Under the pieces are notes generated by a model that was not told the origin of the DNA, did not search any database, and was given only the letters and a program-made list of their open reading frames with translations. From Dolomedes plantarius (Eukaryota > Arthropoda > Arachnida > Araneae > Dolomedidae), in NCBI GenBank assembly GCA_907164885.2, contig OU015490.1, positions 238,674,702-238,738,701 on the forward strand: a DNA stretch of 64,000 nucleotides, read 5' to 3'. The stretch's first letter is position 1, and every line of letters starts with the position of its first letter. Shown here piece after piece: positions 58,069-64,000 of this stretch. Both the position numbers and the translations under genes were made by a program.

Positions 58069-58196
58069 AATTTTCAAAAAAATTTGCTATTACCAATAAA
58101 TTTTCAAAAAAATTTTACTATTACCAATAAATTTTCAAAAAAAAATTCTTTTACCAATAAATTTTCAAAAAAAATTCTTTTACCAATAAATTTTCA
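58069..58196 (+). repeat. Tandem repeat, about 30-bp unit, 4 copies
   Basis: Units that begin ATTTTCAAAAA recur at about 58070, 58100, 58131, 58161 and, in part, 58190, each followed by a TACCAATAA block. The frame at 57976-58200 is the repeat read through and is not a gene. Confidence 0.85.
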
Positions 58197-58199
58197 TTA

Positions 58200-59123
58200 G
58201 AATCACATGGTTTTTATTTTAAAGAAAACCCGTGGTTGTTGAAAACAGTTTGTGTACTAGTGTTATAGATGGTAGATATCCTTTCTGAGATAATCCTATT
58301 TTTCCATTTGCCCCTCCACCAACTCCAATTATCTAATAATACAAATTTTTGCGAAATCCTGTGAACAACAAATAAAAATTGTCGTTCCTCAAATATTCTT
58401 CCATCTAAATAAAGAATCGTCATTTGAAAAGTACCTTTTCACGTAAGTTACGTGACTTCCTCTCCAAAGCATCCGCGGCTAACGCGAAAACTGGATTTCT
58501 TAAAGATTATTAAATCAAATATGTTTTAGTGGCACTCCTGTCGAATATTTAACACAAATATTTTTTTAAAAATTATTCCGCACTAAGCACACCTTCAGAA
58601 AATACAAGTTATCCGTAACTGTGATGATGCAACTACGTAATGCATCACTTGACACATTTAATCAAGGTGGCAGTGGAAGATAAATCCCACAGTGCTGACA
58701 GACGATTCTTCGGTGAAACACAGACTTTATCTGCGGATAAAATCTATGAATTTAAGAATATGTTTCATCATGCCATGCATGTGAAAGACTCATGGCCGAC
58801 TTATTCAATGGGTCATTTTAAATTTCAAGGCAAATAGTCTTTATTTTTCTGCGAAAGAATAGTTTCCGAAAATTTGCATAATTAAATATTTCGACTTCTG
58901 AGACTTCTAAGAATTTAACAATAGGTTTTCGGGTTCAACTTCATTGTTTGCTAAGATATTGAATTCATTTATTTTCAATTTCATGGGTAAAATGTTTATT
59001 GCAGGGTGAAATGTTAGTTAAATGTATTTAAAGATAAATTTATATCAGTTTTGAAAAAAAAAATACCCCGAGTAAGTTTTTGTTTGTATGATACAATATT
59101 TCTTAATTTTTATAAAAATATTT
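58200..59123. other. No supported gene; one weak frame
   Basis: The frame at 58640-58837 encodes a peptide with NMFHHAMHVKDSWPTYSMGH. It shows no recognisable domain and has no clear acceptor. It may be a chance frame or an exon. Confidence 0.25.
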
Positions 59124-59447
59124 TAACGTAGGATTACATTCCTCCATAACGGTCCTCCGGAAAGCAAAATTTCTGATGCTAAAACCGCCCGTCCGTACCT
59201 CGCGAGTTATAACTTTGGCAGCGCGCCAAACCCAGTCTGTATCGCTTGGACAAACAGTAAGAATTAAACAGAAAAGTACTAAAATGCGTCAAAATTTTTA
59301 CATTCATATATGTATATATTCATACATATATATAGATACTTATGTACATAACACGTACATATATACATACAAAAGAGGTAAGCAACGATAAGTAATCCTA
59401 CGTTAATAACCCGCGGTAGTTTCGTTAGAAGAGACAACCTGAAATTT
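59124..59447 (-). repeat. Dispersed repeat G, reverse copy, with CGTAGGATTAC inverted ends
   Basis: CGTAGGATTAC follows TTAA-like sequence near 59124 and is mirrored by GTAATCCTACG at 59393-59403, again followed by TTAA. This suggests a small TTAA-flanked element of about 270 bp. Sequence beyond the right end, to 59447, is shared in inverted orientation with 5478-5580. The middle holds TATG-rich simple sequence. Confidence 0.55.
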
Positions 59448-59460
59448 TGTTGATATTTAA

Positions 59461-59554
59461 TAGGGAACTGCTGTGTACTAACCCTATTGGATTCACTCAA
59501 CTCAATGTTAACCTATGGAGAAAATTTGCCCAAGGATTGCCCACTTGGATCTAA

Positions 59555-59641
<87 letters not shown>

Positions 59642-59962
59642 AAATTTACTCCGTAATAGAGAAAAAAATTTTACACCTTGGAGCATTTTTCGTTTAAAAA
59701 AATGCAAATAATATTTTTTTATTTAAATTATTTGGGGGGGGGGGGGGAATCTGGTAGAGTGTGTTTTAAACGCTCCTAAATTCCTTTGGTGGCTGAAATT
59801 TATAAAATGAATCCTGTTGTTAGGTGCAGAAAAGTTCGGGCTACCTCAAAATACCATTTTTATTGGATTATCAGCATTTATGTAGTTGTAATTAGTAGAC
59901 AAATGTTCTCCATAGGTTAACATTGAGGTGAGCAAATCCAACAGGGTTGGCACACAACCGCC
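59461..59962 (+). mobile_element. TTAA MITE family A, copy A4
   Basis: Both TIRs are present with TTAA at 59457-59460 and 59963-59966. A pure AT array of 82 bp (59557-59638) has expanded within it. Without that, the length is 420 bp, equal to A3. It carries a G13 run at about 59736-59748. Confidence 0.88.
59557..59638. repeat. (AT)41 microsatellite inside A4
   Basis: An uninterrupted AT array. It is absent at this place in copies A1 and A3. The frames with Ile-Tyr repeats at 59487-59711 are artefacts. Confidence 0.95.
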
Positions 59963-60582
59963 TTAAGATATCTGACTACGTTTTTGATGACAATACTGAA
60001 ATTTCCTTTATTTCCTTTTCTTAAAGAGTGTAAATTTCTGTTTCTAAATCTGCTTTTATTTTTTTCTGTACGACCTTTAGAATTGAAATGAGAGCGATTA
60101 AACGCAGTCAGTTTCAATACAAGTGGAAACTTTTTGTTTTCCGAAGAACTTGTTTTTCGTCAAAAATGTAAACGACTATCGTGATAACTCAAAATATAAT
60201 CATGATATGTCTACGAAATTTTTTAGGTAGGATTTTCATAATACCGAGAGTGTGATTACGCACAGATTTGGATCTAGGTTTATTATTTGTTGATTTATAG
60301 CTTCATTTATAAAAAATCTCACGAGAAATTACTAAAATTTTACATATAATTGCATATAATCGCATGTATTTCTTTTAGATATCAAAATATCGATTAGCTT
60401 TTAGTTCATTACACTCATTAGTGTTTTATATACATATAATTAAAAGAATGATATATGCATAACTTTTATTCGCAGAGTTTGAGCCGTTTGTGTAAAAATT
60501 TCCTCAATTTCGACAAAAAAATCCTCAATTTTGTAAAAAGTTCCATAGTTATGGTCTATTTTTCCTCACTTTCGTATTTTAG

Positions 60583-60727
60583 GGCTACTAGTTGGTACCC
60601 GTCAAAACATGATGGCTGGATAGCAAATAAATGTACTGTTGCACAAATGATACTCAACACATTATTGCCAAATGTTGAAAATCCTAATATTAAGAATAGA
60701 GATATACACTTTAAAAATTACTATTGA
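60583..60727 (+). CDS. Weak candidate terminal exon
   Basis: A pyrimidine-rich stretch ends in TATTTTAG at 60582. The frame that follows is open for 47 codons (ATSWYPSKHDGWIANKCTVA, then QMILNTLLPNVENPNIKNRD) to TGA 60725-60727. It contains two tryptophans and a balanced composition, which is less usual for chance AT-rich frames. I do not recognise the protein, and no paralogue or upstream exon was seen. It may simply be chance. Confidence 0.22.
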
Positions 60728-61096
60728 ACCCAATAAAAAGAAGTATAGGGACTCAACAGCGCGAAATAAACAATTTCCGTCAGGTTTAATTCTATATCTC
60801 ACAATACTTAAAATGGCAGAGAAACACGTTAGAGAGATTCCTCGGAATAAACAGATTAACGTGTTTATGCGGCCTCGTGCTTAGTAAGTATCTAAAGCCA
60901 GATTTAAACATGTCACTGAACATGCGCAGAAATCAATTTTTAATTGCTCATTTTCGCTAATTAATAGAAATTGAGATTAAAAAACCAAATTTGACACATC
61001 TAAAGGTTAAAATCTTTCGTTTAAGACCAAAATGAAATTAAATGATGCAGCAGTTTTCTTTCACGGACAAAGAATCGGCTTAGCTACTCAAATATA

Positions 61097-61140
61097 CACT
61101 CGAACCCCTTTATAACGAACTTCAAGGGACCGATGGTTTT
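61097..61140 (+). mobile_element. pogo-like end fragment
   Basis: CACTCGAACCCCTTTATAAC followed by GAACTTCAAGGGACC is a diverged copy of the left end of the element at 61567, with TA just before it (61095-61096). No right end was found within the next 370 bp. A GC-rich patch of unknown identity lies at about 61270-61470. Confidence 0.5.
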
Positions 61141-61468
61141 AAAACAAATACTTAAACTATTATAAACGAATACTATGATAACTACACTAACATTTAATGA
61201 AAACTTCTTATTTACAGAATATATTTACAAAAAGAACGTCGTTAATTAACATTATAGACTAATGAAAAAGCAGTCGTCTGCTGCTAACAGATAAACGCGT
61301 CATCGCTTATCGACGTCCATCTCTCGTCTGCCGGGAACTCTCGTCGGCTGGAGATTCACTCCCTCGCGCACCTTTCCTTCCGATGAGCGGCGCTAGGGCT
61401 ACTGGCATCACACAGAACACTGACACAGGTGACAATTAATGAAACGGACTGAGGCAGGCTCCCGAGCC

Positions 61469-61899
<431 letters not shown>

Positions 61900-61908
61900 C
61901 ATAGAAAT

Positions 61909-61951
61909 ACCTTCCAAAAATAAGACAGAAATTTTCTTATTTTTGGAAGGT
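61909..61951. repeat. Perfect 17-bp-stem hairpin
   Basis: ACCTTCCAAAAATAAGA (61909-61925) is exactly reverse-complemented at 61935-61951 around a 9-nt loop. It lies 10 bp beyond the pogo-like MITE. A short direct repeat (GGTACAGTTT) follows at 61954 and 61969. Confidence 0.85.
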
Positions 61952-62034
61952 TTGGTACAGTTTATGTGGTACAGTTTTTGAAAAAACTGCTCCGAACGTA
62001 GTCAGACACAAACTTGAGTTATAACCTTCTGCCA

Positions 62035-62108
62035 GGACGATTTTTCGAAGTGAGGTCTCCAAATCTCGAGGCTGGTATTCTTACCAGATGAGCCATTCCA
62101 GGATGTTT
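62035..62108 (-). mobile_element. tRNA-like SINE head
   Basis: On the minus strand, TGGCTCATCTGGTAAGAATA is a good box A, followed by a weak box B (CTTCGAAAAATC). There is no clear acceptor pairing, body or TSD. Confidence 0.45.
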
Positions 62109-62902
62109 GGAAGTTTCATTTTTAATAACATCTGTGCGAATTTACTTTGTTCTTATTTAAAAATTCAAGGCTGAATTTTTTCTATGATAAATAAATGTTA
62201 AATTCAGTTCTCTATTACTGCTATTCTCAACAGTACGAGTGATATCTTCCGGCAGACAACCAGCCACAGTTCCTGAATCTTGAGCAGATTTTTATCGTCT
62301 TTACTATTCCGGAGATGGACGTGTTATTTTTCATCATTTTCCTCAGTGCAACTTCGTCTATGGACAACCCATATCTGCATTACCCCAATGAGAATGTTCT
62401 TTTTGTATAATTTATATATCTCACACTAACTGAGAAACGCCCTTTTTTATGTCTGGTAGATTTCATATTATCTGTTGTTCCTGCATGCATTAATTTGCTT
62501 CATTGCTTTTAGATTAATTTATTATACTATTCCTTGGTTCTGAAGGTTGGAAAATAATAAAGGACTTCCTTTAATAATTTCTGAAATAACATTTATTTCG
62601 CATTAATAAAATATATAAATAACTTTACAAAAATATATAAAGCTTTTACAAGATATATAAAAATATAAAAATAAAATATATAAATAACGTTGTACTTCAA
62701 TACATTTCCTTTTTTCTATAAAATATTTATGGAATATAGTTATTTGAAACATTACTTTTTGGAAGCTTTCAGTAAATCAATATACCGTATTAATTTTATC
62801 AGAGGCGTATATTTTATAAACTTGAGAGATAAAACATTAAGTGAAAACAATTTTGTTTCGAGAAAGATTTTATCTCAGTTTCCCAAATACTGATAATCAA
62901 AC
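62109..62902. other. No gene seen
   Basis: AT-rich. The frame at 62690-62893 has no domain I recognise, and short ATATAAA repeats surround 62600-62690. Confidence 0.4.
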
Positions 62903-63227
62903 AAAAATGGTATTTTCAGACAGCCTGAACTTTTCTGTCCCTTGCAACAAGATTTATTTTATAAATTTCTTCCACCAAAGGAATTTATGAGCATTTAAAA
63001 CACGCTATACCATATTTTTTTTACCTCGAAAAATTTTAATTTAAAAATATTATTTTTATTATAAAAAAACGAAAAGTGTTTTTGTAATGTGTAAAATTTC
63101 TTTCTCTATTATTGAGCATAATTTTTTCTTAAAAATCTTTAAATCTAAGTCGGTAATCCTTCGACACATTTTATCCATAGGTTAACTTTGAGGTGAGCGA
63201 ATCCAATGGGGTTAGTACACAGCAGCC
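62903..63227 (-). mobile_element. TTAA MITE family A, copy A5, inverted and truncated
   Basis: The interior of family A is present in reverse orientation from about 62903, and the right boundary (family-left TIR) is intact, with TTAA at 63228-63231. The other TIR is missing. It is more diverged than A3 and A4. Confidence 0.8.
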
Positions 63228-63231
63228 TTAA

Positions 63232-64000
63232 CGACTGCCTTTCAAGACTGTCGATTGGATTCCTGACCTCCGGATTCCAGAATCCTCATTGCTAGACTAC
63301 CCGCATATGCATGGCTATCTCGCATCCTGACTACGACCCCTTAAAGAGTAATGAAGATAATCCAAATTGTTGATGAACATTTAATAAAGTTAGACAAATA
63401 AATAAATGTACGAGAAGCAAATTCTAGCGATCTTTGGAAGAAATCTTGAATGAGAATCTTAGTGGTCAGGAAAACCTGAAACTAACAGTTTAACCAGCAT
63501 TAATTTATGTCTAGTTCAATAATTATGCAACGGGCATTAAATATTCCGACATACCCTTTTAACGATCATATGACAGAATTGGGATTCGAGCCCGGGTCGA
63601 GAGGGGTTTCTACGAATTGAACCGTCTTGGTATGTAAGTCAATGTAATTTTCAATGACTTTCCTAATGTACTCATTTACAAATGCTGAATCTCTGATGAG
63701 TTTCGATTAACAGACAAATAAAAAAAATTAATCTGTATCACCATAATATATTTTAAATAAGCAACTATTTTTGTGCATTCTAATAATCAATTGATTATTA
63801 ATTAATCACTAGTTTATTTAAAACTATTGCTATTATATTAATACTATTAAGTTTCACATTTTCTCTATTTTCCGAAATATACGAAGTCTTATGAAAGAAA
63901 ACAGAAATTGTTATTATATGCAGTCTAGGAGGGATAACTTTGACATGAGTGATAACTTTGTTTCATTGGAAATCTATGGAAAAACACAGAATTTCATTGC
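63232..64000. other. No gene seen; a tRNA-like fragment at about 63573-63625
   Basis: GGGATTCGAGCCCGGGTCGA on the plus strand is the reverse complement of a box B (GGCTCGAATCCC), and CTACGAATTGAACCGTC lies beside it. This is a weak trace of a minus-strand tRNA-like SINE. The rest is AT-rich and holds nothing I recognise. Confidence 0.3.

Noticed and set aside
63693..63711. Second hammerhead-like core, CTGATGAGTTTCGATTAAC
   Set aside because: No GAA follows the putative stem II, and no stem I or III pairing was found.

Overview
This is an AT-rich, gene-poor stretch of eukaryotic nuclear DNA. The evidence is many TA and TTAA target-site transposons, tRNA-derived SINEs with target-site duplications (TSDs), solo LTRs, hAT and mariner MITEs, long (AT)n arrays, and candidate exons with introns. 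The mix of Tc1 and mariner elements, a DUF4817-type mariner-like relative, a hAT C-terminal fragment, a non-LTR fragment ending in a zinc-knuckle-like tail and a Penelope-type hammerhead fits an arthropod. My best guess is an orb-weaver-type spider; this is inference, not proof. No complete host gene is visible, and most open frames lie in repeats or on the wrong strand of transposons.

Layout. 1-6.2 kb: a fold-back element with unusual internal palindromes, an LTR-like segment, a SINE with a 14-bp TSD, and a duplicated AT-rich locus around a hairpin. 8.2-17.8 kb: an old dispersed repeat, a hAT MITE with a perfect 8-bp TSD, SINEs, a TTAA MITE carrying two nested insertions, and a hammerhead ribozyme at 17.65 kb. 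18.4-22.5 kb: a pile-up of a deleted mariner, a SINE, a nearly full-length but dead Tc1 element, a small MITE and a solo LTR, separated by (TA)n arrays. 24-28 kb: more SINE and MITE copies, a second fold-back copy and a 350-bp tandem duplication. 30-39.9 kb: a SINE pair, a non-LTR fragment, a 76-bp retroposed tRNA-like fragment, a palindromic TTAA element, a pogo-like MITE and a second solo LTR. 40.6 and 42.2 kb: two homologous, similarly spliced candidate exons, the second broken. 44-55.8 kb: further MITE copies, a SINE nested in an older retroposon, a SINE split by a hAT MITE, a deleted DUF4817-type element, a 765-bp hairpin MITE and a hAT deletion derivative. 57-64 kb: tandem repeats, two more TTAA MITE copies and pogo-like elements.

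Working together. There is no operon or pathway here. What can be read is an order of transposition events: nested insertions and TSDs give relative ages, and several non-autonomous families would have depended on transposases encoded elsewhere. The most notable single signal is the hammerhead ribozyme at 17650-17726. Next are the fold-back element with templated palindromes and the duplicated exon pair at 40.6/42.2 kb.
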